Shown piece by piece: positions 32,855 through 47,526 of a DNA stretch of 64,000 nt. Below the pieces are notes generated by a model. It saw only the letters and a list, made by a program, of their open reading frames with translations, was not told the origin of the DNA and did not search any database. Origin of the DNA: Hippophae tibetana (taxonomy: Eukaryota; Streptophyta; Magnoliopsida; Rosales; Elaeagnaceae); NCBI GenBank assembly GCA_037013495.1, contig CM072801.1, positions 105,097,816 through 105,161,815 on the forward strand, in the 5' to 3' direction. The position numbers and the translations under genes are program-made. Within the stretch, counting starts at the first letter, position 1, and every line of letters starts with the position of its first letter.

Positions 32855-34130
32855 GGAAACCTTTAGCAAATCTAATATATTAAGATAGATATTCTATTTT
32901 GGGTAACCAAGGCTTCGATACCAAATGATACAGACCTTTTACGCGGACCATTTTGGAAACCATGCACTCAAAGGAATGAGAAAGATTGAATTGCTAAGAA
33001 CATGGTTAATATAATCAAATGTGAACAATTAAGAACACGATTAGAAAACCACGCAAAAATGTGAGACCAAACTATTAGACTCGGAAAGTAGTGTAAGCCA
33101 TGGAATTTGGGTTCTAAAAAATGGAAAATTGAACTATTTTTTACTTTATGTTTTTGCAAATTGAAATGAGTTTAGATTTGATCTTTTATAATAGTCGTTT
33201 TGATGTATGACTTAAAAGTTATAACAGTTTAAAGTTGGAACCTCAATACATAATTTCTTTTTTTTAAAGTACGAACTCCAGAAATTTTGTTGTTTTTTAT
33301 TCAGGATCAAAGATTGGTTCAACGCCGAAAACAAAGAAAAGGAAAATGATACATTGAATTAAAAGAAAGGTACGAAATGAAATGCAAATAAGAAAATAAT
33401 GACAACAAAATCTAAAGAAAACAAAAGACTTGTAGAAATAGTTGTTTCTTTAATTGTGATACGGACCAAAAGAATGCAAAAAACAATAAAATGGAAAAAT
33501 TTAGTAAATCTAATATATTAAAATAGATATTCTATTTTGGGCAACCAAGGCTTCGATACCAAATGATACGGATCTTTTATGCGTACCATTTTGGAAACCA
33601 TACACTCAAAGGAATGAGAAAGATTGAATTGCTAAGAACATGGTTAATATAATCAAATTTGAACAATTAAGAACACGATGAGAAAACCACGCAAAAATGT
33701 GAGACCAAACTATTAGAGTCGGAATGTAGTGTAAGCGATGGAATTTGGGTTCTTAAAAGTGGACAACTGAACTATTTTTGACTTTATTATTTTGCAAATT
33801 GAAATAAGTTTAGATTTGATATTTTATAATAGTCGTTTTGATGTATGACTTAAAAGTTATAACAGTTTAAAGTTGGAACCTCAATACATAATTTATTTTT
33901 TTTAAATTACGAACTCCAGAAATTTTGTTGTTTTTTATTCAGGATCAAAGATTGGTTGAACGCCGAAAACAAAGAACATGAAAATTATATAGTGAATTAA
34001 AAGAAAAGTACGAAATGAAATGCAAATAAGAAAATAATGACAACCAAATCTAAAGAAAACAAAAGACTTGTAGAAATAGTTGTTTCTTTAATTGTGATAA
34101 GGACCAAAAGAATGCAAAAAACAATAATAT

Positions 34131-37100
34131 GGAGAAATTTAGTAAATCTAATATATTAAGATAGATATTCTATTTTGGGCAACCAAGGCTTCGATACCAA
34201 ATGATACGGATCTTTTATGCGTACCATTTTGGAAACCATGCACTCAAAGGAATGAGAAAGATTGAATTGCTAAGAACATGGTTAATATAATCAAATTTGA
34301 ACAATTAAGAACACGATTAGAAAACCACGCAAAAATGTGAGACCAAACTATTAGAGTCGGAATGTAGTGTAAGCGATGGAATTTGGGTTCTAAAAAGTGG
34401 ACAACTGAACTATTTTTGACTTTATGATTTTGCAAATTGAAATAAGTTTAGATTTGATATTTTATAATAGTCGTTTTGATGTATGACTTAAAAGTTATTA
34501 CAGTTTAAAGTTAGAACCTCAATACATAATTTCTTTTTTTTAATTTACGAACTCCAGAAATTTTGTTATTTTTTATTCGGGATCAAAGATTGGTTGAACG
34601 CCGAAAACAAAGAAAAGGAAAATGATACATTGAATTAAAAGATAGGTACGAAATGAAATGCAAATAAGAAAATTATGACAACAAAATCTAAAGAAACCAA
34701 AAGACTTGTAGAAATAGTTGTTTCTTTAATTGTGATTTGGACCAAAAGAATGCAAAAAACAATAAAATGGAAACCTTTAGTAAATCTAATATATTAAGAT
34801 AGATATTCTATTTTGGGCAACCAAGGCTTCGATACCAAATGATACAGATCTTTTATGCGGACCATTTTGGAAACCATGAACTCAAAGGAATGAGAAAGAT
34901 TGAATTGCTAAGAACATGGTTAATATAATCAAATTTGAACAATTAAGAACACGATTAGAAAACCACGCAAAAATGTGAGACCAAACTATTACACTTCGGA
35001 AAGTAGTGTAAGCGATGGAATTTGGGTTCTAAAAAGTGGACAACTGAACTATTTTTGACTTTATGTTTTTTCAAATTGAAATAAGTTTAGATTTGATATT
35101 TTATAATAGTCGTTTGGTGTATGACTTAAAAGTTATAACAGTTTAAAGTTGGAACCTCAATACATAATTTCTTTTTTTTAAATTACGAACTCCAGAAATT
35201 TCGTTGTTTTTTATTCGGGATCAAAGATTGGTTGAACGCCGAAAACAAAGAAAAGGAAAATGATACATTGAATTAAAAGAAAGGTACGAAATGAAATGCA
35301 TATAAGAAAATTATAACAACAAAATCTAAAGAAAACAAAAGACTTGTAGAAATAGTTGTTTCTTTAATTGTGATTTGGACCAAAAGAATGCAAAAAACAA
35401 TAAAATGGAAAACTTTAGTAAATCTAATATATTAAGATAGATATTCTATTTTGGGCAACCAAGGCTTCGATACCAAATGATACAGATCTTTTATGCGGAC
35501 CATTTTGGAAACCATGAACTCAAAGGAATGAGAAAGATTGAATTGCTAAGAACATGGTTAATATAATCAAATTTGAACAATTAAGAACACGATTAGAAAA
35601 CCACGCAAAAATGTGAGACCAAACTATTACACTTCGGAAAGTAGTGTAAGCGATGGAATTTGGGTTCTAAAAAGTGGACAACTGAACTATTTTTGACTTT
35701 ATGTTTTTGCAAATTGAAATAAGTTTAGATTTGATATTTTATAATAGTCGTTTGGTGTATGACTTAAAAGTTATAACAGTTTAAAGTTGGAACCTCAATA
35801 CATAATTTCTTTTTTTTAATTTACGAACTCCAAAAATTTGGTTGTTTTTTATTCGGGATCAAAGATTGGTTGTACGCCGAAAACAAAGAAAAGGAAAATG
35901 ATACATTGAATTAAAAGAAAGGTACGAAATGAAATGCAAATAAGAAAATTATAACACCAAAATCTAAAGAAAACAAAAGACTTGTAGAAATAGTTGTTTC
36001 TTTAATTGTGATAAGGATTAAAAGAATGCAAAAAACAATAAAATGGAAACCTTTAGTAAATCAAATATATTAAGATACATATTCTATTTTGGGCAACCAA
36101 GGCTTTGATACCAAATGATACGGATCTTTTATGCGTACCATTTTGGAAACCATGCACTCAAAGGAATGAGAAAGATTGAATTGCTAAGAACATGGCTAAT
36201 ATAATCAAATTTGAACAATTAAGAACACGATTAGAAAACCACGCAAAAATGTGAGACCAAACTATTAGAGTCGGAATGTAGTGTAAGCGATGGAATTTGG
36301 GTTCTAAAAAGTGGACAACTGAACTATTTTTGACTTTATGATTTTGCAAATTGAAATAAGTTTAGATTTGATATTTTATAATAGTCGTTTTGATGTATGA
36401 CTTAAAAGTTATTACAGTTTAAAGTTAGAACCTCAATACATAATTTCTTTTTTTTAATTTACGAACTCCAGAAATTTTGTTATTTTTTATTCGGGATCAA
36501 AGATTGGTTGAACGCCGAAAACAAAGAAAAGGAAAATGATACATTGAATTAAAAGATAGGTACGAAATGAAATGCAAATAAGAAAATTATGACAACAAAA
36601 TCTAAAGAAACCAAAAGACTTGTAGAAATAGTTGTTTCTTTAATTGTGATTTGGACCAAAAGAATGCAAAAAACAATAAAATGGAAACCTTTAGTAAATC
36701 TAATATATTAAGATAGATATTCTATTTTGGGCAACCAAGGCTTCGATACCAAATGATACAGATCTTTTATGCGGACCATTTTGGAAACCATGAACTCAAA
36801 GGAATGAGAAAGATTGAATTGCTAAGAACATGGTTAATATAATCAAATTTGAACAATTAAGAACACGATTAGAAAACCACGCAAAAATGTGAGACCAAAC
36901 TATTACACTTCGGAAAGTAGTGTAAGCGATGGAATTTGGGTTCTAAAAAGTGGACAACTGAACTATTTTTGACTTTATGTTTTTTCAAATTGAAATAAGT
37001 TTAGATTTGATATTTTATAATAGTCGTTTGGTGTATGACTTAAAAGTTATAACACTTTAAAGTTGGAACCTCAATACATAATTTCTTTTTTTTAAATTAC

Positions 37101-37958
37101 GAACTCCAGAAATTTCGTTGTTTTTTATTCGGGATCAAAGATTGGTTGAACGCCGAAAACAAAGAAAAGGAAAATGATACATTGAATTAAAAGAAAGGTA
37201 CGAAATGAAATGCATATAAGAAAATTATAACAACAAAATCTAAAGAAAACAAAAGACTTGTAGAAATAGTTGTTTCTTTAATTGTGATTTGGACCAAAAG
37301 AATGCAAAAAACAATAAAATGGAAACCTTTAGTAAATCTAATATATTAAGATAGATATTCTATTTTGGGCAACCAAGGCTTCGATACCAAATGATACAGA
37401 TCTTTTATGCGGACCATTTTGGAAACCATGAACTCAAAGGAATGAGAAAGATTGAATTGCTAAGAACATGGTTAATATAATCAAATTTGAACAATTAAGA
37501 ACACGATTAGAAAACCACGCAAAAATGTGAGACCAAACTATTACACTTCGGAAAGTAGTGTAAGCGATGGAATTTAGGTTCTAAAAAGTGGACAACTGAA
37601 CTATTTTTGACTTTATGTTTTTGCAAATTGAAATAAGTTTAGATTTGATATTTTATAATAGTCGTTTGGTGTATGACTTAAAAGTTATAACAGTTTAAAG
37701 TTGGAACCTCAATACATAATTTCTTTTTTTTAATTTACGAACTCCAAAAATTTCGTTGTTTTTTATTCGGGATCAAAGATTGGTTGTACGCCGAAAACAA
37801 AGAAAAGGAAAATGATACATTGAATTAAAAGAAAGGTACGAAATGAAATGCAAATAAGAAAATTATAACACCAAAATCTAAAGAAAACAAAAGACTTGTA
37901 GAAATAGTTGTTTCTTTAATTGTGATAAGGATTAAAAGAATGCAAAAAACAATAAAAT
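34131..37958. repeat. Tandem pair of B-C-C higher-order units (2 x 1914 bp)
   Basis: 34131-36044 and 36045-37958 share private variants such as ataacaccaaaatc (35951 and 37865) and gaactccaaaaattt at 1914-bp spacing. Confidence 0.8.
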
Positions 37959-38596
37959 GGAAACCTTTAGTAAATCAAATATATTAAGATACATATTCTA
38001 TTTTGGGCAACCAAGGCTTTGATACCAAATGATACGGATCTTTTATGCGTACCATTTTGGAAACCATGCACTCAAAGGAATGAGAAAGATTGAATTGCTA
38101 AGAACATGGCTAATATAATCAAATTTGAACAATTAAGAACACGATGAGAAAACCACGCAAAAATGTGAGACCAAACTATTAGAGTCGGAAAGTAGTGTAA
38201 GCGATGGAATTTGGGTTCTTAAAAGTGGACAAATGAACTATTTTTGACTTTATTATTTTGCAAATTGAAATAAGTTTAGATTTGATATTTTATAATATTC
38301 GTTTTGATGTATGACTTAAAAGTTATAACAGTTTAAAGTTGGAACGTCAATACATAATTTATTTTTTTTAAATTACGAACTCCAGAAATTTTGTTGTTTT
38401 TTATTCAGGATCAAAGATTGGTTGAACGCCGAAAACAAAGAACATGAAAATTATACAGTGAATTAAAAGAAAAGTACGAAATGAAATGCAAATAAGAAAG
38501 TAATGACAACAAAATCTAAAGAAAACAAAAGACTTGTAGAAATAGTTGTTTCTTTAATTGTGGTTTGGACCAAAAGAATGCAAAAAACAATAAAAT

Positions 38597-41500
38597 GGAA
38601 ACCTTTAGTAAATCTAATATATTAAGATAGATATTCTATTTTGGGCAACCAAGGCTTCGATACCAAATGATACAGACCTTTTACGCGGACCATTTTGGAA
38701 ACCATGCACTCAAAGGAATGAGAAAGATTGAATTGCTAAGAACATGGTTAATATAATCAAATGTGAACAATTAAGAACACGATTAGAAAACCACGCAAAA
38801 ATGTGAGACCAAACTATTAGAGTCGGAAAGTAGTGTAAGCCATGGAATTTGGGTTCTAAAAAATGGAAAATTGAACTATCTTTTACTTTATGTTTTTGCA
38901 AATTGAAATGAGTTTAGATTTGATCTTTTATAATAGTCGTTTTGATGTATGACTTAAAAGTTATAACAGTTTAAAGTTGGAACCTCAATACATAATTTCT
39001 TTTTTTTAAAGTACGAACTCCAGAAATTTTGTTGTTTTTTATTCAGGATCAAAGATTGGTTCAACGCCGAAAACAAAGAAAAGGAAAATGATACATTGAA
39101 TTAAAAGAAAGGTACGAAATGAAATGCAAATAAGAAAATAATGACAACAAAATCTAAAGAAAACAAAAGACTTATAGAAATAGTTGTTTCTTTAATTGTG
39201 ATACGGACCAAAAGAATGCAAAAAACAATAAAATGGAAAAATTTAGTAAATCTAATATATTAAAATAGATATTCTATTTTGGGCAACCAAGGCTTCGATA
39301 CCAAATGATACGGATCTTTTATGCGTACCATTTTGGAAACCATACACTCAAAGGAATGAGAAAGATTGAATTGCTAAGAACATGGTTAATATAATCAAAT
39401 TTGAACAATTAAGAACACGATGAGAAAACCACGCAAAAATGTGAGACCAAACTATTAGAGTCGGAATGTAGTGTAAGCGATGGAATTTGGGTTCTTAAAA
39501 GTGGACAACTGAACTATTTTTGACTTTATTATTTTGCAAATTGAAATAAGTTTAGATTTGATATTTTATAATAGTCGTTTTGATGTATGACTTAAAAGTT
39601 ATAACAGTTTAAAGTTGGAACCTCAATACATAATTTATTTTTTTTATATTACGAACTCCAGAAATTTTGTTGTTTTTTATTCAGGATCAAAGATTGGTTG
39701 AATGCCGAAAACAAAGAACATGAAAATTATACAGTGAATTAAAAGAAAAGTACGAAATGAAATGCAAATAAGAAAATAATGACAACCAAATCTAAAGAAA
39801 ACAAAAGACTTGTAGAAATAGTTGTTTCTTTAATTGTGATAAGGACCAAAAGAATGCAAAAAACAATAAAATGGAGAAATTTAGTAAATCTAATATATTA
39901 AGATAGATATTCTATTTTGGGCAACCAAGGCTTCGATACCAAATGATACGGATCTTTTATGCGTACCATTTTGGAAACCATGCACTCAAAGGAATGAGAA
40001 AGATTGAATTGCTAAGAACATGGTTAATATAATCAAATTTGAACAATTAAGAACACGATTAGAAAACCACGCAAAAATGTGAGACCAAACTATTAGAGTC
40101 GGAATGTAGTGTAAGCGATGGAATTTGGGTTCTAAAAAGTGGACAACTGAACTATTTTTGACTTTATGTTTTTGCAAATTGAAATAAGTTTAGATTTGAT
40201 ATTTTATAATAGTCGTTTGGTGTATGACTTAAAAGTTATAACAGTTTAAAGTTGGAACCTCAATACATAATTTCTTTTTTTTTAATTTACGAACTCCAGA
40301 AATTTCGTTGTTTTTTATTCGGGATCAAAGATTGGTTGTACGCCAAAAACAAAGAAAAGGAAAATGATACATTGAATTAAAAGAAAGGTACGAAATGAAA
40401 TGCAAATAAGAAAATAATGACAACAAAATCTAAAGAAAACAAAAGACTTGTAGAAATAGTTGTTTCTTTAATTGTGATACGGACCAAAAGAATGCAAAAA
40501 ACAATAAAATGGAAACCTTTAGTAAATCTAATATATTAAGATACATATTCTATTTTGGGCAACCAAGGCTTTGATACCAAATGATACGGATCTTTTATGC
40601 GTACCATTTTGGAAACCATGCACTCAAAGGAATGAGAAAGATTGAATTGCTAAGAACATGGTTAATATAATCAAATTTGAACAATTAAGAACACGATGAG
40701 AAAACCACGCAAAAATGTGAGACCAAACTATTAGAGTCGGAAAGTAGTGTAAGCGATGGAATTTGGGTTCTTAAAAGTGGACAAATGAACTATTTTTGAC
40801 TTTATTATTTTGCAAATTGAAATAAGTTTAGATTTGATATTTTATAATAGTCGTTTTGATGTATGACTTAAAAGTTATAACAGTTTAAAGTTGGAACGTC
40901 AATACATAATTTATTTTTTTTAAATTACGAACTCCAGAAATTTTGTTGTTTTTTATTCAGGATCAAAGATTGGTTGAACGCCGAAAACAAAGAACATGAA
41001 AATTATACAGTGAATTAAAAGAAAAGTACGAAATGAAATGCAAATAAGAAAGTAATGACAACAAAATCTAAAGAAAACAAAAGACTTGTAGATATAGTTG
41101 TTTCTTTAATTGTGGTTTGGACCAAAAGAATGCAAAAAACAATAAAATGGAAACCTTTAGTAAATCTAATATATTAAGATAGATATTCTATTTTGGGCAA
41201 CCAAGGCTTCGATACCAAATGATACAGACCTTTTACGCGGACCATTTTGGAAACCATGCACTCAAAGGAATGAGAAAGATTGAATTGCTAAGAACATGGT
41301 TAATATAATCAAATGTGAACAATTAAGAACACGATTAGAAAACCACGCAAAAATGTGAGACCAAACTATTAGAGTCGGAAAGTAGTGTAAGCCATGGAAT
41401 TTGGGTTCTAAAAAATGGAAAATTGAACTATATTTTACTTTATGTGTTTGTAAATTGAAATGAGTTTAGATTTGATCTTTTATAATAGTCGTTTTGATGT

Positions 41501-44500
41501 ATGACTTAAAAGTTATAACAGTTTAAAGTTGGAACCTCAATACATAATTTCTTTTTTTTAAAGTACGAACTCCAGAAATTTTGTTGTTTTTTATTCAGGA
41601 TCAAAGATTGGTTCAACGCCGAAAACAAAGAAAAGGAAAATGATACATTGAATTAAAAGAAAGGTACGAAATGAAATGCAAATAAGAAAATAATGACAAC
41701 AAAATCTAAAGAAAACAAAAGACTTGTAGAAATAGTTGTTTCTTTAATTGTGATACGGACCAAAAGAATGCAAAAAACAATAAAATGGAAAAATTTAGTA
41801 AATCTAATATATTAAAATAGATATTCTATTTTGGGCAACCAAGGCTTCGATACCAAATGATACGGATCTTTTATGCGTACCATTTTGGAAACCATACACT
41901 CAAAGGAATGAGAAAGATTGAATTGCTAAGAACATGGTTAATATAATCAAATTTGAACAATTAAGAACACGATGAGAAAACCACGCAAAAATGTGAGACC
42001 AAACTATTAGAGTCGGAATGTAGTGTAAGCGATGGAATTTGGGTTCTTAAAAGTGGACAACTGAACTATTTTTGACTTTATTATTTTGCAAATTGAAATA
42101 AGTTTAGATTTGATATTTTATAATAGTCGTTTTGATGTATGACTTTAAAGTTATAACAGTTTAAAGTTGGAACCTCAATACATAATTTATTTTTTTAAAA
42201 TTACGAACTCCAGAAATTTTGTTGTTTTTTATTCGGGATCAAAGATTGGTTGAACGCCGAAAACAAAGAAAAGGAAAATGATACATTGAATTAAAAGATA
42301 GGTACGAAATGAAATGCAAATAAGAAAATTATGACAACAAAATCTAAAGAAACCAAAAGACTTGTAGAAATAGTTGTTTCTTTAATTGTGATTTGGACCA
42401 AAAGAATGCAAAAAACAATAAAATGGAAACCTTTAGTAAATCTAATATATTAAGATAGATATTCTATTTTGGGCAACCAAGGCTTCGATACCAAATGATA
42501 CAGATCTTTTATGCGGACCATTTTGGAAACCATGAACTCAAAGGAATGAGAAAGATTGAATTGCTAAGAACATGGTTAATATAATCAAATTTGAACAATT
42601 AAGAACACGATGAGAAAACCACGCAAAAATGTGAGACCAAACTATTACACTTCGGAAAGTAGTGTAAGCGATGGAATTTGGGTTCTAAAAAGTGGACAAC
42701 TGAACTATTTTTGAATTTATGTTTTTGCAAATTGAAATAAGTTTAGATTTGATATTTTATAATAGTCGTTTTGATGTATGACTTAAAAGTTATTACAGTT
42801 TAAAGTTAGAACCTCAATACATAATTTCTTTTTTTTAATTTACGAACTCCAGAAATTTTGTTGTTTTTTATTCGGGATCAAAGATTGGTTGAACGCCGAA
42901 AACAAAGAAAAGGAAAATGATACATTGAATTAAAAGATAGGTACGAAATGAAATGCAAATAAGAAAATAATGACAACAAAATCTAAAGAAAACAAAAGAC
43001 TTGTAGAAATAGTTGTTTCTTTAATTGTGATAAGGACCAAAAGAATGCAAAAAACAATAAAATGGAGAAATTTAGTAAATCTAATATATTAAGATAGATA
43101 TTCTATTTTGGGCAACCGAGGCTTCGATACCAAATGATACGGATATTTTATGCGTACCATTTTGGAAACCATGCACTCAAAGGAATGAGAAAGATTGAAT
43201 TGCTAAGAACATGGTTAATATAATCAAATTTGAACAATTAAGAACACGATTAGAAAACCACGCAAAAATGTGAGACCAAACTATTAGAGTCGGAATGTAG
43301 TGTAAGCGATGGAATTTGGGTTCTAAAAAGTGGACAACTGAACTATTTTTGACTTTATGATTTTGCAAATTGAAATAAGTTTAGATTTGATATTTTATAA
43401 TAGTCGTTTTGATGTATGACTTAAAAGTTATAATAGTTTAAAGTTAGAACCTCAATACATAATTTCTTTTTTTTAAATTACGAACTCCAGAAATTTTGTT
43501 GTTTTTTATTCGGGATCAAAGATTGGTTGAACGCCGAAAACAAAGAAAAGGAAAATGATACATTGAATTAAAAGATAGGTACTAAATGAAATGCAAATAA
43601 GAAAATTATGACAACAAAATCTAAAGAAACCAAAAGACTTGTAGAAATAGTTGTTTCTTTAATTGTGATTTGGACCAAAAGAATGCAAAAAACAATAAAA
43701 TGGAAACCTTTAGTAACCTAATATATTAAGATAGATATTCTATTTTGGGCAACCAAGGCTTCGATACCAAATGATACAGATCTTTTATGCGGACCATTTT
43801 GGAAACCATGAACTCAAAGGAATGAGAAAGATTGAATTGCTAAGAACATGGTTAATATAATCAAATTTGAACAATTAAGAACACGATTAGAAAACCACGC
43901 AAAAATGTGAGACCAAACTATTACACTTCGGAAAATAGTGTAAGCGATGGAATTTGGGTTCTAAAAAGTGGACAACTGAACTATTTTTGACTTTATGTTT
44001 TTGCAAATTGAAATAAGTTTAGATTTGATATTTTATAATAGTCGTTTGGTGTATGACTTAAAAGTTATAACAGTTTAAAGTTGGAACCTCAATACATAAT
44101 TTCTTTTTTTTAAATTATGAACTCTAGAAATTTCGTTGTTTTTTATTCGGGATCAAAGATTGGTTGTACGCCGAAAACAAAGAAAAGGAAAATGATACAT
44201 TGAATTAAAAGAAAGGTACGAAATGAAATGCAAATAAGAAAATTATAACAACAAAATCTAAAGAAAACAAAAGACTTGTAGAAATAGTTGTTTCTTTAAT
44301 TGTGATAAGGATTAAAAGAATGCAAAAAACAATAAAATGGAAACCTTTAGTAAATCTAATATATTAAGATAGATATTCTATTTTGGGTAACCAAGGCTTC
44401 GATACCAAATGATACAGACCTTTTACGCGGACCATTTTGGAAACCATGCACTCAAAGGAATGAGAAAGATTGAATTGCTAAGAACATGGTTAATATAATC

Positions 44501-44976
44501 AAATGTGAACAATTAAGAACACGATTAGAAAACCACGCAAAAATGTGAGACCAAACTATTAGACTCGGAAAGTAGTGTAAGCCATGGAATTTGGGTTCTA
44601 AAAAATGGAAAATTGAACTATTTTTTACTTTATGTTTTTGCAAATTGAAATGAGTTTAGATTTGATCTTTTATAATAGTCGTTTTGATGTATGACTTAAA
44701 ATTTATAACAGTTTAAAGTTGGAACCTCAATACATAATTTCTTTTTTTTAAAGTACGAACTCCAGAAATTTTGTTGTTTTTTATTCAGGATCAAAGATTG
44801 GTTCAACGCCGAAAACAAAGAAAAGGAAAATGATACATTGAATTAAAAGAAAGGTACGAAATGAAATGCAAATAAGAAAATAATGACAACAAAATCTAAA
44901 GAAAACAAAAGACTTGTAGAAATAGTTGTTTCTTTAATTGTGATAAGGACCAAAAGAATGCAAAAAACAATAAAAT
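38597..44976. repeat. Ten-monomer block duplicated 8930 bp downstream (copy 1)
   Basis: Monomer order and private variants match 47527-53906 at a constant 8930-bp offset. Examples are the A monomer with gaactatcttttac, the A' monomer and the one-base-shorter ttagtaacctaat monomer. A few differences exist, e.g. ttgaattta near 42713 versus ttgacttta. Confidence 0.85.
40511..44976. repeat. Seven-monomer higher-order repeat D-A'-D-C-B-C-A, copy 1 (4466 bp)
   Basis: Same seven-monomer order as at 49441-53906 and 53907-58372. This copy lacks the gtgacaccaaac variant shared by the other two. Confidence 0.85.
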
Positions 44977-47526
44977 GGAGAAATTTAGTAAATCTAATAT
45001 ATTAAGATAGATATTCTATTTTGGGCAACCGAGGCTTCGATACCAAATGATACGGATCTTTTATGCGTACCATTTTGGAAACCATGCACTCAAAGGAATG
45101 AGAAAGATTGAATTGCTAAGAACATGGTTAATATAATCAAATTTGAACAATTAAGAACACGATTAGAAAACCACGCAAAAATGTGAGACCAAACTATTAG
45201 AGTCGGAATGTAGTGTAAGCGATGGAATTTGGGTTCTAAAAAGTGGACAACTGAACTATTTTTGACTTTATGATTTTGCAAATTGAAATAAGTTTAGATT
45301 TGATATTTTATAATAGTCGTTTTGATGTATGACTTAAAAGTTATAATAGTTTAAAGTTAGAACCTCAATACATAATTTCTTTTTTTTAAATTACGAACTC
45401 CAGAAATTTTGTTGTTTTTTATTCGGGATCAAAGATTGGTTGAACGCCGAAAACAAAGAAAAGGAAAATGATACATTGAATTAAAAGATAGGTACGAAAT
45501 GAAATGCAAATAAGAAAATTATGACAACAAAATCTAAAGAAACCAAAAGACTTGTAGAAATAGTTGTTTCTTTAATTGTGATTTGGACCAAAAGAATGCA
45601 AAAAACAATAAAATGGAAACCTTTAGTAACCTAATATATTAAGATAGATATTCTATTTTGGGCAACCAAGGCTTCGATACCAAATGATACAGATCTTTTA
45701 TGCGGACCATTTTGGAAACCATGAACTCAAAGGAATGAGAAAGATTGAATTGCTAAGAACATGGTTAATATAATCAAATTTGAACAATTAAGAACACGAT
45801 TAGAAAACCACGCAAAAATGTGAGACCAAACTATTACACTTCGGAAAATAGTGTAAGCGATGGAATTTGGGTTCTAAAAAGTGGACAACTGAACTATTTT
45901 TGACTTTATGTTTTTGCAAATTGAAATAAGTTTAGATTTGATATTTTATAATAGTCGTTTGGTGTATGACTTAAAAGTTATAACAGTTTAAAGTTGGAAC
46001 CTCAATACATAATTTCTTTTTTTTAAATTATGAACTCTAGAAATTTTGTTGTTTTTTATTCAGGATCAAAGATTGGTTGAACGCCGAAAACAAAGAAAAG
46101 GAAAATGATACATTGAATTAAAAGAAAGGTACGAAATGAAATGGAAATAAGAAAATTATAACAACAAAATCTAAAGAAAACAAAAGACTTGTAGAAATAG
46201 TTGTTTCTATAATTGTGATAAGGATTAAAAGAATGCAAAAAACTATAAAATGGAAACCTTTAGTAAATCTAATATATTAAGATACATATTCTATTTTGGG
46301 CAACCAAGGCTTTGATACAAAATGATACGGATCTTTTATGCGTACCATTTTGGAAACCATGCACTCAAAGGAATGAGAAAGATTGAATTGCTAAGAACAT
46401 GGTTAATATAATCAAATTTGAACAATTAAGAACACGATGAGAAAACCACGCAAAAATGTGAGACCAAACTATTAGAGTCGGAAAGTAGTGTAAGCGATGG
46501 AATTTGGGTTCTAAAAAGTGGACAACTGAACTATTTTTGACTTTATGTTTTTGCAAATTGAAATAAGTTTAGATTTGATATTTTATAATAGTCGTTTGGT
46601 GTATGACTTAAAAGTTTAAACAGTTTAAAGTTGGAACCTCAATACATAATTTCTTTTTTTTATATTACGAACTCCAGAAATTTCGTTGTTTTTTATTCGG
46701 GATCAAAGATTGGTTGAACGCCGAAAACAAAGAAAAAGAAAATGATACATTGAATTAAAAGATTGGTACGAAATGAAATGCAAATAAGAAAATAATGACA
46801 ACAAAATCTAAAGAAAACAAAAGACTTGTAGAAATAGTTGTTTCTTTAATTGTGATACGGACCAAAAGAATGCAAAAAACAATAAAATGGAAAAATTTAG
46901 TAAATCTAATATATTAAAATAGATATTCTATTTTGGGCAACCAAGGCTTCGATACCAAATGATATGGATCTTTTATGCGTACCATTTTGGAAACCATACA
47001 CTCAAAGGAATGAGAAAGATTGAATTGCTAAGAACATGGTTAATATAATCAAATTTGAACAATTAAGAACACGATGAGAAAACCACGCAAAAATGTGAGA
47101 CCAAACTATTAGAGTCGGAATGTAGTGTAAGCGATGGAATTTGGGTTCTTAAAAGTGGACAACTGAACTATTTTTGACTTTATTATTTTGCAAATTGAAA
47201 TAAGTTTAGATTTGATATTTTATAATATTCGTTTTGATGTATGACTTAAAAGTTATAACAGTTTAAAGTTGGAACGTCAATACATAATTTATTTTTTTTA
47301 AATTACGAACTCCAGAAATTTTGTTGTTTTTTATTCAGGATCAAAGATTGGTTGAACGCCGAAAACAAAGAACATGAAAATTATACAGTGAATTAAAAGA
47401 AACGTACGAAATGAAATGCAAATAAGAAAGTAATGACAACAAAATCTAAAGAAAACAAAAGACTTGTAGAAATAGTTGTTTCTTTAATTGTGGTTTGGAC
47501 CAAAAGAATGCAAAAAACAATAAAAT